A DNA stretch of 55,774 nt from an uncultured Microbacterium sp. (GTDB lineage Bacteria > Actinomycetota > Actinomycetes > Actinomycetales > Microbacteriaceae), in contig CAJYJO010000028.1 in assembly GCA_913774845.1 (NCBI GenBank), positions 1 through 55,774 of the forward strand. Reading direction: 5' to 3'. The notes under the pieces were generated by a model that was given only the letters and a program-made list of their open reading frames with translations, made no database searches and was not told where the DNA came from. Below are positions 1-9,397 of the stretch, piece after piece. Both the position numbers and the translations under genes were made by a program. How positions within the stretch are numbered: the first letter of the stretch is position 1; each line of letters starts with the position of its first letter.

Positions 1-2
1 GG

Positions 3-1412
3 GAGTGGCGCAGCGCCGAGGCCGGCAAGACCGTCGCCGTGAACGACCCCGCCACCGGTGACGTGCTGCTCGAGATCGCCGACGCGTCGATCGACGACGG
101 CGTCGCGGCGATGGATGCCGCGGCCGAGGCGTTCCCGTCGTGGGCGGCGACCCCCGCGCGCGAGCGCGCCGAGATCCTCCGCCGCGCGTTCGACCTGCTG
201 CAGGAGCGCAAGGAAGACATCGCGCTGCTCATGACGCTCGAGATGGGAAAGCCCCTCGCCGAGGCGCGCGGCGAGGTCGGCTACGGCGGGGAGTTCCTCC
301 GCTGGTTCAGCGAGGTCACCGCCCACACCCAGGGTCGCTACGGTGCGAACCCCGAGGGCACCGGCCGCATGATCGTCTCGCAGCACCCCGTGGGGCCCTG
401 CTACCTCATCACCCCCTGGAACTTCCCCCTCGCGATGGCGACCCGAAAGATCGCCCCCGCGCTCGCCGCGGGCTGCACGGTCGTCATCAAGCCGGCCACG
501 CTCACGCCGCTGACGACGCTGTTCTTCGCGCAGATCCTGCAGGATGTCGGCCTCCCGGCGGGTGTGGTCAACGTCGTCACCACCACGAACACGGGCCCGG
601 TCTCGGAGCGCATCATCTCCGACCCCCGCCTGCGCAAGCTCTCGTTCACCGGCTCGACCCCGGTGGGCGTGAAGCTGCTGCAGCAGGCGGCGCCAGGTGT
701 GCTGCGCACCTCGATGGAGCTCGGCGGCAACGCCCCGTTCGTCGTGTTCGACGACGCCGACCTCGACAAGGCGGTCGAGGGCGCGATGCTCGCGAAGTTC
801 CGCAACATCGGCCAGGCCTGCACCGCCGCCAATCGCTTCATCGTGCAGCGCAGCGTCGTCGAGGAGTTCACCCGCCGGGTCACGGAGCGCGTGCAGGGCA
901 TGAAGATCGGCCGCGGCACCGAGGACGGCGTGCAGATCGGACCCCTCATCGACGATCGCGCGGTCGACAAGGCGAAGACCCTCGTCGGGGATGCCGTCGA
1001 GCGCGGCGCGACCGTCACGACCGGCGGATCGCCCATCGACGGCCCCGGAACGTTCTTCGAACCCACCGTGGTGTCGGACGTGCAGCCGGGCAGCGACATC
1101 CTCCGCGAGGAGATCTTCGGACCCGTGCTCGCGATCATCCCCTTCGACGACGAGGACGACGCCGTGCGCCTCGCCAACGACACCGAGTACGGCCTCGTCT
1201 CGTACGTCTTCACCGAGTCGCTCGCGCGCGGTCAGCGCATGATCGACAAGCTCGAGACCGGGATGATGGGCCTCAACGTCGGTGTCGTCTCGAACGCCGC
1301 GGCCCCCTTCGGCGGCTGGAAGCAGTCCGGCCTCGGCCGCGAGGGCGGCGACGAGGGCATCCACGAGTACCTGCAGACGAAGTACACGCTGACGGCCAAC
1401 CCGTACGCCTAA
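3..1412 (+). CDS. gabD: NAD(P)-dependent succinate-semialdehyde dehydrogenase, 5'-truncated
   Basis: Aldehyde dehydrogenase superfamily enzyme that oxidises succinate semialdehyde to succinate at the end of GABA degradation; cytosolic. The frame is open to the window edge, and the residues before the first internal GTG (position 39) read like the usual GEWR...AVNDPATG opening of the family. The true start is therefore upstream of the window and the 457-residue version is not full length. The cofactor loop (TPWNFPLAM), the FTGSTPVG segment, the glutamate of SMELGGNAPF and the nucleophile in GQACTAANR are all visible. The C-terminus ends naturally at TAA. Substrate is inferred from family resemblance; a related semialdehyde is possible. 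A strong hairpin follows directly. Confidence 0.85.
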   Translation, partial: EWRSAEAGKTVAVNDPATGDVLLEIADASIDDGVAAMDAAAEAFPSWAATPARERAEILRRAFDLLQERKEDIALLMTLEMGKPLAEARGEVGYGGEFLRWFSEVTAHTQGRYGANPEGTGRMIVSQHPVGPCYLITPWNFPLAMATRKIAPALAAGCTVVIKPATLTPLTTLFFAQILQDVGLPAGVVNVVTTTNTGPVSERIISDPRLRKLSFTGSTPVGVKLLQQAAPGVLRTSMELGGNAPFVVFDDADLDKAVEGAMLAKFRNIGQACTAANRFIVQRSVVEEFTRRVTERVQGMKIGRGTEDGVQIGPLIDDRAVDKAKTLVGDAVERGATVTTGGSPIDGPGTFFEPTVVSDVQPGSDILREEIFGPVLAIIPFDDEDDAVRLANDTEYGLVSYVFTESLARGQRMIDKLETGMMGLNVGVVSNAAAPFGGWKQSGLGREGGDEGIHEYLQTKYTLTANPYA

Positions 1413-1418
1413 GACACC

Positions 1419-1466
1419 GGATGCCACGACGCCAGCGCCCCGAGAGGGCCCGGGGTCGTGGCATCC
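1419..1466. terminator. Bidirectional hairpin terminator between gabD and the RamB-like gene
   Basis: A perfect 12-bp stem, GGATGCCACGAC (1419-1430) with GTCGTGGCATCC (1455-1466), contains an inner CCCCGAGAGGGCCCGGGG arm. It starts 7 bp after the gabD stop and lies between convergent genes, so it can serve both strands. No strong U-tract, as is common in GC-rich actinobacteria. Confidence 0.7.
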
Positions 1467-1490
1467 GTGGTTCTCCCTTTCGGGCCGCGT

Positions 1491-1572
1491 GCGAAACTCC
1501 TGAGTTTCGGCGGCGGCAGAGGCCGAACAGCTCCACGCCGAACCCTCGCGCCACGTTTCTCAGGAGTTCTGC
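1491..1572. repeat. 82-bp palindromic element, family A copy 1
   Basis: Left end GCGAAACTCCTGAGTTTCGG, right end GTTTCTCAGGAGTTCTGC. The CAGGAGTT core sits 70 bp after the left end, exactly as in the five other copies (7571, 32300, 32450, 33469, 33681). The interior is not conserved between copies. Located between convergent genes. Confidence 0.8.
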
Positions 1573-1608
1573 CCGCGGGCGCGCGGAGCCGGCCAGCGAG
1601 ACTCGCGC

Positions 1609-3048
1609 TCAGCCGCCCGCGTGCCGGTCCAGGAACGCGAAGACCTCGGCGTCGTCGACGCCGGGGAACATCCCGCGGGGGAGCGGCGAGAACATGTGCC
1701 GGTGCACCCGCGCGCTCGGCCACGCCTTGCCCTGCCAACGTTCGGCGGCCTCGGCGTCGGGGCGGCGGCAGCACGACTCGTCGGGGCAGTGCGAGACGCC
1801 GCGCTTGGCGGTCTCGCGACCGCGGAACCAGCGCGCGTCGTCGAACGGCACGCCCACGGTGATCGAGAAGTCGCCGTCGCTGGTCGTGCCCGTCTGAGTT
1901 GAGCACCAGAACGTCCCGGCCGGGGTGTCGGTGTACTGGTAGTGCTCGGTGGTGCGGTTGTGCTCGGCGAACGCGGAGCGCGCCGAGAACTTCTTGCACA
2001 CGATCTGCCCCTCGACCGATCCCGTGACGTCGGTGGGCAACGGGAGCCCGTCGTTCTCGTACACGCGTGAGATGGCCCCGTCACCGTCGACGCGGAGGAA
2101 GTGCAGACGGATGCCGAGATGCGCCGTCATCAGATTGGTCATGCGCATCGCGGCGGCCTCGTGGGTCACGCCGAACGCGTCGCGGAAGTCCTCCACCGCG
2201 AGGTTGCGGTCTTTCTTGGCCTGCGTGAGGAAGGCGACCGAACTCGTCTCGGGCATGAGGCAGCAGGCGGCGTAGTAGTTGATCTCGAGCCGCTGCTGCA
2301 GGAAGTCGGCGTAGTCGGTGGGCGGGCGATGTCCGAGAAGACGGTGCGCCATGGCCTGCAACGCCATCGAGCGCAGGCCGTGGCCGCCGGGGATCGACGC
2401 CGGGGGCAGGTAGATGCGACCGTTCTCGAGGTCGGTCACCGAACGCGCGGAGTGCGGCAGGTCGCTGACGTAGATGAGCTCGAAGCCCAGCTGCTCGGCC
2501 ATGATGCTCACCGTCCGGTGCGTCAGCGCGCCCGTGCTGTGTCCCGCGGCCTTCAGCTGCTTCTCGGCGAGACGCTCGATCTCGGGGAGGTGGTTGGCGG
2601 TCTCGCGCAGGCGCAGACGCAGCTCGGTGTTGGCGCGACGCGCTTCTTCGGGGCTGGCGATCGTCTCGCGCTCGCGGCGCTGCAGTTCGCGGTGCAGGCC
2701 CAGCACGGACTCGATCGTCTCGTCGCTGGTCCCCTTGGTCACCTTGACGGGAGGGATGCCGAGCTGCCGGAAGAACGGGCTGGTCTGGGCCCGTTCGAGC
2801 TCGATCTCGAGGGCGGCCCGGCGGTTCGGGGGTTCCCGGGAGAGTAACTCGGTCACGTCGGTCTCGGTGGCGCGCGCGATCTCCTGCAACAGCGAGAGCT
2901 TGGGCTCGCGCTTGCCGTTCTCGATCAGGCTCAGCTGGCTGCCGGCGACCCCGACCAGGGCGCCGAGCTCGTCGAGGGTGTACCCCCGGGCGAGCCGGTG
3001 ATGGCGGATGCGATGACCCAGGGTCGTCAGTTCGAACGTCGAAGCCAT
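1609..3048 (-). CDS. XRE-family regulator, RamB/short-chain-fatty-acid-regulator type
   Basis: Predicted 479-residue transcription factor. Residues about 6-60 form a helix-turn-helix ([32 protein letters not shown]). A long middle region resembles the IrrE/ImmA-like domain and the C-terminal part resembles the DUF2083 domain of RamB, PrpR and ScfR proteins, which control acetate, propionate and glyoxylate genes. The metallopeptidase-like site reads MAHRLLGH rather than HEXXH, so protease activity is unlikely. The chosen ATG at 3048 follows a -10-like TATCGT by 6 nt; an upstream in-frame ATG at 3084 is less likely. It is divergent from pckG, a common target of this class, but the exact ligand is not shown by sequence. 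Confidence 0.8.
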   Translation of the reverse strand: MASTFELTTLGHRIRHHRLARGYTLDELGALVGVAGSQLSLIENGKREPKLSLLQEIARATETDVTELLSREPPNRRAALEIELERAQTSPFFRQLGIPPVKVTKGTSDETIESVLGLHRELQRRERETIASPEEARRANTELRLRLRETANHLPEIERLAEKQLKAAGHSTGALTHRTVSIMAEQLGFELIYVSDLPHSARSVTDLENGRIYLPPASIPGGHGLRSMALQAMAHRLLGHRPPTDYADFLQQRLEINYYAACCLMPETSSVAFLTQAKKDRNLAVEDFRDAFGVTHEAAAMRMTNLMTAHLGIRLHFLRVDGDGAISRVYENDGLPLPTDVTGSVEGQIVCKKFSARSAFAEHNRTTEHYQYTDTPAGTFWCSTQTGTTSDGDFSITVGVPFDDARWFRGRETAKRGVSHCPDESCCRRPDAEAAERWQGKAWPSARVHRHMFSPLPRGMFPGVDDAEVFAFLDRHAGG

Positions 3049-3054
3049 TCCTTG

Positions 3055-3060
3055 ACGATA
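3055..3060 (-). promoter_or_regulatory. -10 box, leaderless-type, RamB-like gene
   Basis: TATCGT on the minus strand ends 6 nt before the ATG at 3048, placing the expected transcription start at or next to the start codon. The 119-bp divergent region 3049-3167 is also the only room for pckG control. Confidence 0.5.
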
Positions 3061-3154
3061 GCGAAAGATTGGCAGTTCTTGCATCCAAAAGTCGTGGAAA
3101 GACTCCCTGTCGTTCGCTCACCATAGAGGAAGACCACCGAATTCGCTCTCAATC

Positions 3155-3160
3155 GAGGAG
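3155..3160 (+). promoter_or_regulatory. Ribosome binding site of pckG
   Basis: GAGGAG seven nt before the ATG at 3168. It decides this start over the earlier in-frame start near 3069, which would add 33 unconserved residues. Confidence 0.75.
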
Positions 3161-3167
3161 AACGACA

Positions 3168-5057
3168 ATGGCACTTGCCGACATCTTCGCCGCTCGCCCC
3201 CAGGGTCGCGCCGCCGCGACCGCCGCTCCCGCTCCGCGTCCTGGGTACGGGGTCCGTCCCGCCGTCGACGGCCCCGGCCTCGCCGCCCTGACGGCCTGGG
3301 TCGACCAGGTCGCCGCCCTCACGCAGCCCGACCGCATCCACTGGGTCGACGGGTCCGCCGCCGAGAACGACGCCCTCCTGCGCGAGATGGTCGACGAGGG
3401 CAAGCTCATCAAGCTCAACCCCGAGTGGCGGCCCGGCTCCTACCTCGCCCGCTCGCACCCCGGCGACGTGGCTCGCCTCGAGTCGCGCACCTACATCGCC
3501 TCCGAGAGCGAAGAGGATGCCGGCCCCACGAACAACTGGATCGCTCCGGCGGAGATCCGCGAGACGCTGAACGGCGTCTTCGAAGGCTCCATGCGCGGTC
3601 GCACGATGTACGTCGTGCCGTTCTCGATGGGCGCGGTCGGCGGACCCCTCAGCCACATCGGCGTCCAGATCACCGACAGCGCCTACGCCGTGGCATCCAT
3701 CGGCGTCATGACCCGCGTCGGCACCGCCGTCATGGAGCAGATCGCGCAGGGCTCCCCGTGGGTCAAGACCGTGCACTCGGTCGGTGCGCCGCTCGCCCCG
3801 GGGCAGGACGACGTGGCGTGGCCCTGCAACGACGAGAAGTACATCGTCCACTTCCCCGACACGCTCGAGGTGTGGTCGTTCGGCTCGGGCTACGGCGGCA
3901 ACGCGATCCTGGCGAAGAAGTGCTTCGCGCTGCGTATCGCCTCGGTGATCGGCCGCGACGAGGGCTGGCTCGCCGAGCACATGCTGCTCATCCGCGTGAT
4001 CGACCCGAACGGCAAGGCGTACCACGTGGCCGCGGCGTTCCCGTCGGCGTGCGGCAAGACGAACCTCGCGATGCTGCGGCCGACGATCCCGGGCTGGCGC
4101 GTCGAGACCCTCGGCGACGACATCACCTGGATCCGCCCCGGTGAGGACGGGCGCCTGTGGGCCATCAACCCCGAGGCGGGCTTCTTCGGTGTCGCGCCGG
4201 GCACCGGCGAGTCGACGAACGTCACCGCGGTCGAGACGCTGTGGGGCAACACGATCTTCACGAACGTCGCGCTCCGCCCGGACGGCGACGTGTGGTGGGA
4301 GGGCCTGACCGACGAGGCGCCCCCGCACCTGATCGACTGGGAGGGCAAGCCCTGGACGCCCGCCTCGGGCCGCCCCGCCGCGCACCCCAACTCGCGCTTC
4401 ACGGTGGGGGCCGCGCAATGCCCGCAGATCGCCGAGGACTGGGAGGCTCCCGAGGGCGTGCCGCTCGACGCGATCCTCTTCGGCGGCCGCCGCGCGACCA
4501 ACGTGCCGCTGGTCGTCGAGGCCACCGACTGGTCGCACGGTGTCTTCATCGGCTCGACCGTGTCGAGCGAGAAGACCGCCGCCCAGGAGGGGACGGTCGG
4601 CGAGCTCCGCCGCGATCCCTTCGCGATGCTGCCGTTCTGTGGCTACAACATGGGCGACTACTTCGGTCACTGGCTGAAGGTCGGACAGAAGCTCCGCTTC
4701 GACCGCGCGCCCCGCATCTTCCAGGTCAACTGGTTCCGCAAGGGCGATGACGGCCGCTTCCTCTGGCCGGGATTCGGCGACAACGCCCGCGTGATCGACT
4801 GGATCATCCGCCGCGTCGACGGACAGGTGGACGCCGTGGACAGCCCGATCGGCCGGCTGCCCCGGGTCGAAGACCTCGAGCTGTCGGGACTCGACCTGCC
4901 GGCCGCCGACCTCGAGGAGCTGTTCTCGATCGACCGGGACTCCTGGCTCGCCGAGGCCGACCTCACCGAGGAGTTCTTCGACACGTTCGGGTCGCACCTG
5001 CCCGCCGCGCTGCGCGCCGAGCTGGCAGCCCTCCGCTACCGTCTGCAGCGGTCCTGA
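3168..5057 (+). CDS. pckG: Phosphoenolpyruvate carboxykinase (GTP)
   Basis: Converts oxaloacetate and GTP to PEP, CO2 and GDP, the first committed step of gluconeogenesis; cytosolic. The 629-residue length fits the GTP-dependent family. Visible marks are the P-loop with its reactive cysteine ([13 protein letters not shown], about residues 290-302), the substrate region [11 protein letters not shown], and the C-terminal [12 protein letters not shown] segment. The start is set by a GAGGAG site 7 nt upstream. It stands alone and is followed by two strong hairpins. Divergence from a RamB-like regulator suggests carbon-source control, which is an inference. Confidence 0.96.
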   Translation: MALADIFAARPQGRAAATAAPAPRPGYGVRPAVDGPGLAALTAWVDQVAALTQPDRIHWVDGSAAENDALLREMVDEGKLIKLNPEWRPGSYLARSHPGDVARLESRTYIASESEEDAGPTNNWIAPAEIRETLNGVFEGSMRGRTMYVVPFSMGAVGGPLSHIGVQITDSAYAVASIGVMTRVGTAVMEQIAQGSPWVKTVHSVGAPLAPGQDDVAWPCNDEKYIVHFPDTLEVWSFGSGYGGNAILAKKCFALRIASVIGRDEGWLAEHMLLIRVIDPNGKAYHVAAAFPSACGKTNLAMLRPTIPGWRVETLGDDITWIRPGEDGRLWAINPEAGFFGVAPGTGESTNVTAVETLWGNTIFTNVALRPDGDVWWEGLTDEAPPHLIDWEGKPWTPASGRPAAHPNSRFTVGAAQCPQIAEDWEAPEGVPLDAILFGGRRATNVPLVVEATDWSHGVFIGSTVSSEKTAAQEGTVGELRRDPFAMLPFCGYNMGDYFGHWLKVGQKLRFDRAPRIFQVNWFRKGDDGRFLWPGFGDNARVIDWIIRRVDGQVDAVDSPIGRLPRVEDLELSGLDLPAADLEELFSIDRDSWLAEADLTEEFFDTFGSHLPAALRAELAALRYRLQRS

Positions 5058-5061
5058 GCTC

Positions 5062-5100
5062 GCGCGCCCCGACCCGCCTTCACGCGGGCGGGGCGCGCTT
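5062..5100 (+). terminator. Intrinsic terminator of pckG
   Basis: GCGCGCCCC (5062-5070) pairs with GGGGCGCGC (5090-5098), with an inner CCGC/GCGG arm and a short T pair after it. It begins a few bases after the TGA of pckG. Confidence 0.75.
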
Positions 5101-5105
5101 GGAGT

Positions 5106-5146
5106 CCGATGCCCCTCCCGTTCTTGGCGCGTGGGAGGGGCATCGG
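5106..5146. terminator. Second hairpin downstream of pckG
   Basis: Perfect 14-bp stem CCGATGCCCCTCCC (5106-5119) with GGGAGGGGCATCGG (5133-5146). It comes right after the first terminator and could act as back-up for transcription from either side. Confidence 0.55.
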
Positions 5147-5149
5147 CGT

Positions 5150-5345
5150 TCCCGCGCGCTGCGTCGCCGGGCGCCGCTGGGCTCCGCGACGCTGGGCGTC
5201 GCGCTCGGCGTCGGGTCCCCGGGCGCCTCGCTGCTGGGCGCCGCGCTGCCGGGCGTCGCCGGTCGGCGTCGCGTCCCCGGGCGCCGCGCTGCCGCTCGGC
5301 GTCGTGCTGTCGGCCCGCGCCGCGCTCAGCCCGGTGCTGCGCCTC
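5150..5345. repeat. Degenerate GC-rich repeat tract
   Basis: Imperfect reiterations of GGGCGCCGCGCTGCC- and GGCGTCGCG-like words; the word GTCCCCGGGCGCC recurs 58 bp apart (5215 and 5273). No convincing gene lies in it; the long frames crossing it on both strands consist of R/A/P/G-rich low-complexity translation. Confidence 0.45.
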
Positions 5346-5358
5346 GCCCCGCCCGTAT

Positions 5359-5425
5359 CGATAAACGCTCGCTGCACCGACAAACGCCGTGTGAGCGCGT
5401 GTCTCGCTGCAGCGAGCGTTTATCG
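5359..5425. repeat. 67-bp perfect inverted-repeat element, family B
   Basis: CGATAAACGCTCGCTGCA (5359-5376) and its exact reverse complement (5408-5425), 18 bp each, separated by 31 bp. The AT-containing ends contrast with the GC-rich surroundings. Single copy in this window, with the fixed-end/variable-middle design of REP doublets. Confidence 0.75.
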
Positions 5426-5442
5426 CGAAGTGGGACACACGC

Positions 5443-5597
5443 CGGCTCGCGCGAATGAGGCGCAACTCGGCTCGCGCGAATCACGGCACAGGCCGGCTCG
5501 CGCGCCTGAGGGCGCAGGCCGGCCCACGCGAACCAGGCCGCAGGCGAGCTCGCCCGAAGCAGGGCGCAGGCTCCCAGCAAACCAGGCCGCAGGCAGG
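5443..5597. repeat. 26-bp tandem repeat, six degenerate units
   Basis: Units begin at 5443 (25 bp), 5468, 5494, 5520, 5546 and 5572. Consensus approximates CGGCTCGCGCGAA followed by CAGGGCGCAGGC. The array ends about 30 bp before the stop codon of the ABC exporter gene, on its downstream side. Confidence 0.7.
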
Positions 5598-5624
5598 CAG
5601 GCGCCCGCCCCCGCCCGGCGAGGT

Positions 5625-7490
5625 TCAGACCAGCAGTTGGTGCTTCGCCAGGTCGCGGTACAGGGGAGTGGATGCCACCAGCTCGCTGTGCGTGCCCTGA
5701 CCCACGACGCGACCGTCCTCGAGCACCACGATGAGGTCGCTGTCGACGACGGTCGACAGGCGATGCGCGATGACCAGCAGCGTGCGGTCGGCGGCGACGG
5801 CGTCGATGGCCTCGCGCATGCGCTGCTCGTTGACGCCGTCGAGCGACGAGGTCGACTCGTCGAGCAGCAGCACCGGGGGAGCGGCCAGCAGGGCGCGCGC
5901 GATCGCGAGACGCTGGCGCTCACCGCCCGAGAGCATCACGCCGTCCTCTCCCACCGGGGCGTCGACGCCGAGGGCGTTGCGCTCGAGCACGTCGCCGAGG
6001 TTGACCTCGCGCAGCACCCGCTCGCAGTCGGCATCGGATGCCGCGGGCGAGGAGAGGCGCAGGTTGTCGGCGATCGTGCCGGCGAGGGTCGGAGCGTCCT
6101 GCTCGACATAGCCGAAGCGCGACCGCAGCTGGTCGCGGGGCAGCTCGCGCGCGTCGACGCCGTCGATGAGGATCGCGCCGCCCGTGGGGTCGTAGAAGCG
6201 CTCGACGAGCGAGAGGATCGTGCTCTTGCCGGCGCCCGACGGTCCGACGAGCGCCACGCGCGAGCCGCGGGGGACGATGAACGAGACGCCGCGCAGCACC
6301 TCGCGGTCGCGGTCCGCCTCGGCGGCACCGGCGTCCAGGTGCACCTGGGCCAGCACTGAGCGCGCCTCCTCGGCCGCGGCCTCACGAGCTTTGACGACGT
6401 GGTCCGGGTAGCGGAAGCGCACCTCGCGGAACTCGATCGCCGCGGCATCCGTCACCGCGGCCGTGCCCGACGGACGGTCGGCGTGGTCTTCGAGGGGCAG
6501 GTCGAGCACCTCCTGGATGCGTCCCAGCGCACCCAGCGCCTGGTTGACCGACGTGATCGCGCCGATCGCCGAGGCGAGCGGCTGCACGAGCAGGAAGAGG
6601 AAGATCACGAACGTGACGAGCGAGGCGACGTCGATCGCTCCGGATGCCACGCGGTACCCGCCCACCCCGAGCACGACCAGCAGCGACACCTGAAGGGCGA
6701 CGAAGGCGATCGGCACGATGAGCGCCGACACGCGCGCGATGCGCACGCCGGCGTCGTAGGCGGCGGAGGCGTTCTCCGTCACGGCGGCGATCTCTCGCTC
6801 CGTGGCCCCCGAGGCGCGGATGGTGCGGATCGAGCCCACCGCCCGCTCGACCCCCGATGACAGCTCGCCGACCCGGGCCTGTTGGACGGCGGATGCCGCG
6901 CGGATGCGCGTGCTCAGCAGCACGACCACCGCGAGCGAGGCGCCGACGACGACCACGATCAGCACGAGCAGCAGCGGGTCGATGAACGCCATCGCGATCA
7001 CCGCACCGACGAGGATGAGCGCATTGCCGACGGCATCCGCGAATCCCTGCGTGAGCACGGCGTACAGCAGCGTGGTGTCGGTGCCGACGCGTGAGACGAG
7101 GTCGCCGGTGCGTCGGGCGTCGAACTCGCTGATGGGCAGGCGCAGAATCCGCGCGATCAGACGCCGCCGCGACGAGTAGACCACCGCGGTACCGGTGCGC
7201 TGCAGCAGGTAGTGCTGGAAGCCCGAGATGACCGACGACAGCACCACGAACGCCACCAGCAGCCACACCAGGGCGCCCAGCGGCACGCTGTTCTGCACCC
7301 TCGAGATGACCTCCCCCACCAGCAGCGGCTGGGCGAGCGTGGCGGCGGCGCCGAAGACGCTCAGCACCCCGACGACGACGAGCGTGCGCTTGTGCTCGAG
7401 CAGGAAGGGCAGCAGCTGACGGAACGACGCGCGCGGGCCCTCGGGCACGCGGCGACCGCGCCGACCGCGCGCGGGAGCGGGAACGGACAT
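5625..7490 (-). CDS. ABC transporter, fused permease and ATPase (multidrug exporter type)
   Basis: 621-residue half-transporter of the MsbA/LmrA-like exporter class; an inner-membrane homodimer or heterodimer that pumps lipid- or drug-like molecules out using ATP. The N-terminal half holds about six membrane segments. The C-terminal ATPase has Walker A GPSGAGKSTILSLVE, signature LSGGERQRLAIARALL, Walker B VLLLDESTSSLD and the switch histidine in VIAHRLST. The ATG at 7490 is preceded by GAGGTGA, which decides the start. The gene stands alone, with repeats on both sides. The substrate cannot be told. Confidence 0.9.
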   Translation of the reverse strand: MSVPAPARGRRGRRVPEGPRASFRQLLPFLLEHKRTLVVVGVLSVFGAAATLAQPLLVGEVISRVQNSVPLGALVWLLVAFVVLSSVISGFQHYLLQRTGTAVVYSSRRRLIARILRLPISEFDARRTGDLVSRVGTDTTLLYAVLTQGFADAVGNALILVGAVIAMAFIDPLLLVLIVVVVGASLAVVVLLSTRIRAASAVQQARVGELSSGVERAVGSIRTIRASGATEREIAAVTENASAAYDAGVRIARVSALIVPIAFVALQVSLLVVLGVGGYRVASGAIDVASLVTFVIFLFLLVQPLASAIGAITSVNQALGALGRIQEVLDLPLEDHADRPSGTAAVTDAAAIEFREVRFRYPDHVVKAREAAAEEARSVLAQVHLDAGAAEADRDREVLRGVSFIVPRGSRVALVGPSGAGKSTILSLVERFYDPTGGAILIDGVDARELPRDQLRSRFGYVEQDAPTLAGTIADNLRLSSPAASDADCERVLREVNLGDVLERNALGVDAPVGEDGVMLSGGERQRLAIARALLAAPPVLLLDESTSSLDGVNEQRMREAIDAVAADRTLLVIAHRLSTVVDSDLIVVLEDGRVVGQGTHSELVASTPLYRDLAKHQLLV

Positions 7491-7570
7491 GCTCACCTCG
7501 GGGAAGGAAATGGGGTCCTTCGACCGTACCTCGCACCACCGACCCCTCCGGTCGGTCCTTTCGACGGCGT

Positions 7571-7652
7571 GCCGAACTCCGGAGTTTTCGACGGCCCGCG
7601 CGCTGCCGGGTGTCCCGGGGCCGCGTTCGGCGCCGTTTTTCCGGAGTTCGGC
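7571..7652. repeat. 82-bp palindromic element, family A copy 2
   Basis: Left end GCCGAACTCCGGAGTTTTCG, right end TTTTTCCGGAGTTCGGC, same 82-bp length and 70-bp core spacing as copy 1. Located between the ABC exporter start and the MFS terminator. Confidence 0.8.
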
Positions 7653-7705
7653 ACACAGCGCGGGCGCCCGTCGGCCGTGCGCATGCCCCGCCCCCACGGA
7701 ACGAC

Positions 7706-7737
7706 GGATGCCACGAGGCCGAGGCCCCGTGGCATCC
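7706..7737 (-). terminator. Hairpin terminator of the MFS gene
   Basis: GGATGCCACG (7706-7715) pairs with CGTGGCATCC (7728-7737), with an inner GGCC/GGCC arm. It lies 20-51 bp past the MFS stop on the minus strand. Confidence 0.65.
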
Positions 7738-7756
7738 GGTGTCGAGAACGAACGCG

Positions 7757-9208
7757 TCAGGGCGCGGTCGCTCCGGCGGCGATGTTGTCGTCGTAGTCGA
7801 CGTCTTTCGTCTCGGGCGAGAGGACGAGCGCGATCAGCGTCAGCACGCCCATGGCCGAGAGGTATAGACCCACCAGCCACGGGTTGCCGTCGCCGGCCGC
7901 CCACAGGGCCACGGCGACGATGGGCGCGAGGGCCGCGCCGAGGATCGACGAGACGTTGTACGAGATGGCCGAGCCCGTGTAGCGGGTGTTGGTCGGGAAC
8001 AGCTCGGGCAGCACGGCACCCATCGGGCCGAACGTGGCACCCATGAGGAGGAAGCCGAACACGAGGAACGCCTGCACGAGCGCGCCGGTGAACTTCGGGT
8101 CGGTGTGCGGCAGCAGGAAGACCGAGAACGTCAGGCCGAACACGACGATCGCGACCGTCACGCCGATGAGCAGGCGCTTGCGGCCGATCGCGTCCGCGAC
8201 CGGTCCCGACAGCATCGTGAAGACGCCGAAGAACACCACGCCGACGATCTGCATGATGACGAAGTCGGTGTAGCCGAAGCCGAGGCCGGGAACGTAGGCG
8301 GCGGCGTCGAACGCGGTGCCCGCCTTCTCGGCAGCGGCGGCGGCGCCGTCGAGGGTCGGCTTGGTGCCGTACGACAGCGTGAAGCTCGTCATGAGGTAGA
8401 AGAGCACGTATGTCGCCAGCATGATGAACGTGCCGAGGATGAGCTGCTTCCCGTTGCGGCGGATGACCTCGCCGAGCGGGAACTTGCGGATCGCGCCGCT
8501 CTTCTCGGCCTTGGCGAACGACTCGCTCTCGACGAGCTTCAGGCGCACGTAGAGGCCGACGATGACCATGACGGCCGAGAACAGGAACGGCACGCGCCAG
8601 CCCCACGCGAGGAACTCGGCCGACCGCTGGGCGGTGCCGTCGGGGTGCGGCAGCGCGAAGTTGATCACCAGGAACACCGTGTTGGCGATGATGAAGCCGA
8701 TCGGGGCGCCCAGCTGCGGGAACGTCCCGAACAGGGCGCGCTTGCCCTGGGGGGCGTTCTCGGTGGCGACCAGTGCCGCTCCCGACCACTCGCCGCCGAG
8801 CGCGAAGCCCTGCGCGAGGCGCATGATCAGCAGGAGAACGGCCGCCCAGACCCCGATCTCGTTGAAGGTCGGCAGGCACCCGATGAGGAAGGTGGCCACA
8901 CCCATCGTGAGAAGGGATGCCACGAGCGTGGCCTTGCGACCGAAACGGTCGCCGAAGTGGCCGAAGACGATGGCGCCGAGGGGGCGAGCGACCATGGCGG
9001 CGCCGAAGACGCTGAACGACAGCAGCAGCGAGGTCGTGTCGTTCCCGGTGGGGAAGAACAGCACCGGGAAGACGAGGACGGCCGCGGTGGCGTACGCGTA
9101 GAAGTCGTAGAACTCGATCGTCGTGCCGATGAGGCTCGCGGTGATGACACGCGAGCGGGGATTGGCGGGAGCGGACGACGAGGGGCGGGTGGGGGATGAG
9201 GAGGTCAT
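7757..9208 (-). CDS. MFS transporter, metabolite:H+ symporter family
   Basis: 483-residue transporter with about 12 membrane segments. The opening ITASLIGTTIEFYDFYAYAT and the loop GHFGDRFGRKATLV are typical of the metabolite:proton symporters (ProP, ShiA, KgtP and relatives), which import organic acids, osmolytes or shikimate with protons; a second conserved loop, DAIGRKR, follows in the C-half. The ATG at 9208 begins the serine/proline-rich tail normally preceding the first helix; an upstream in-frame start at 9289 would cross a hairpin. The substrate is not resolvable from sequence. No partner genes adjoin it. Confidence 0.88.
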   Translation of the reverse strand: MTSSSPTRPSSSAPANPRSRVITASLIGTTIEFYDFYAYATAAVLVFPVLFFPTGNDTTSLLLSFSVFGAAMVARPLGAIVFGHFGDRFGRKATLVASLLTMGVATFLIGCLPTFNEIGVWAAVLLLIMRLAQGFALGGEWSGAALVATENAPQGKRALFGTFPQLGAPIGFIIANTVFLVINFALPHPDGTAQRSAEFLAWGWRVPFLFSAVMVIVGLYVRLKLVESESFAKAEKSGAIRKFPLGEVIRRNGKQLILGTFIMLATYVLFYLMTSFTLSYGTKPTLDGAAAAAEKAGTAFDAAAYVPGLGFGYTDFVIMQIVGVVFFGVFTMLSGPVADAIGRKRLLIGVTVAIVVFGLTFSVFLLPHTDPKFTGALVQAFLVFGFLLMGATFGPMGAVLPELFPTNTRYTGSAISYNVSSILGAALAPIVAVALWAAGDGNPWLVGLYLSAMGVLTLIALVLSPETKDVDYDDNIAAGATAP

Positions 9209-9267
9209 GACAGCCTGACGAGAGAGCGATCGGTGGCGTTCGTCGTGGGAGCGCGGGGTGGGGCGAG

Positions 9268-9292
9268 CGGATGCCGGGGGTGATGGCATCCG
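9268..9292 (-). terminator. Short hairpin between the small membrane protein gene and the MFS gene
   Basis: CGGATGCC (9268-9275) pairs with GGCATCCG (9285-9292) around a 9-nt loop, about 105 bp past the stop of the 9398-9751 gene. Modest stem and no U-tract. Confidence 0.35.
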
Positions 9293-9397
9293 GGATCGCC
9301 GAACAGCACCCGGGGCGGTTCCGAGTGGGGACCGCCGACCCTCCAGTTTATGCGCGCGCTGAGAAGGCCGCGGGGCGGTCGTCGTCGGCGGGAGGCG

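Noticed and set aside
3027-5465. 812-codon open frame on the minus strand opposite pckG
   Set aside because: Shadow of the well-supported pckG gene; third-position GC bias keeps stops away. R/A/G/V-rich composition, no motifs.
7757-9289. Longer N-terminus of the MFS transporter from 9289
   Set aside because: The extra 27 residues are low complexity and would be encoded across a hairpin; the ATG at 9208 fits the family.
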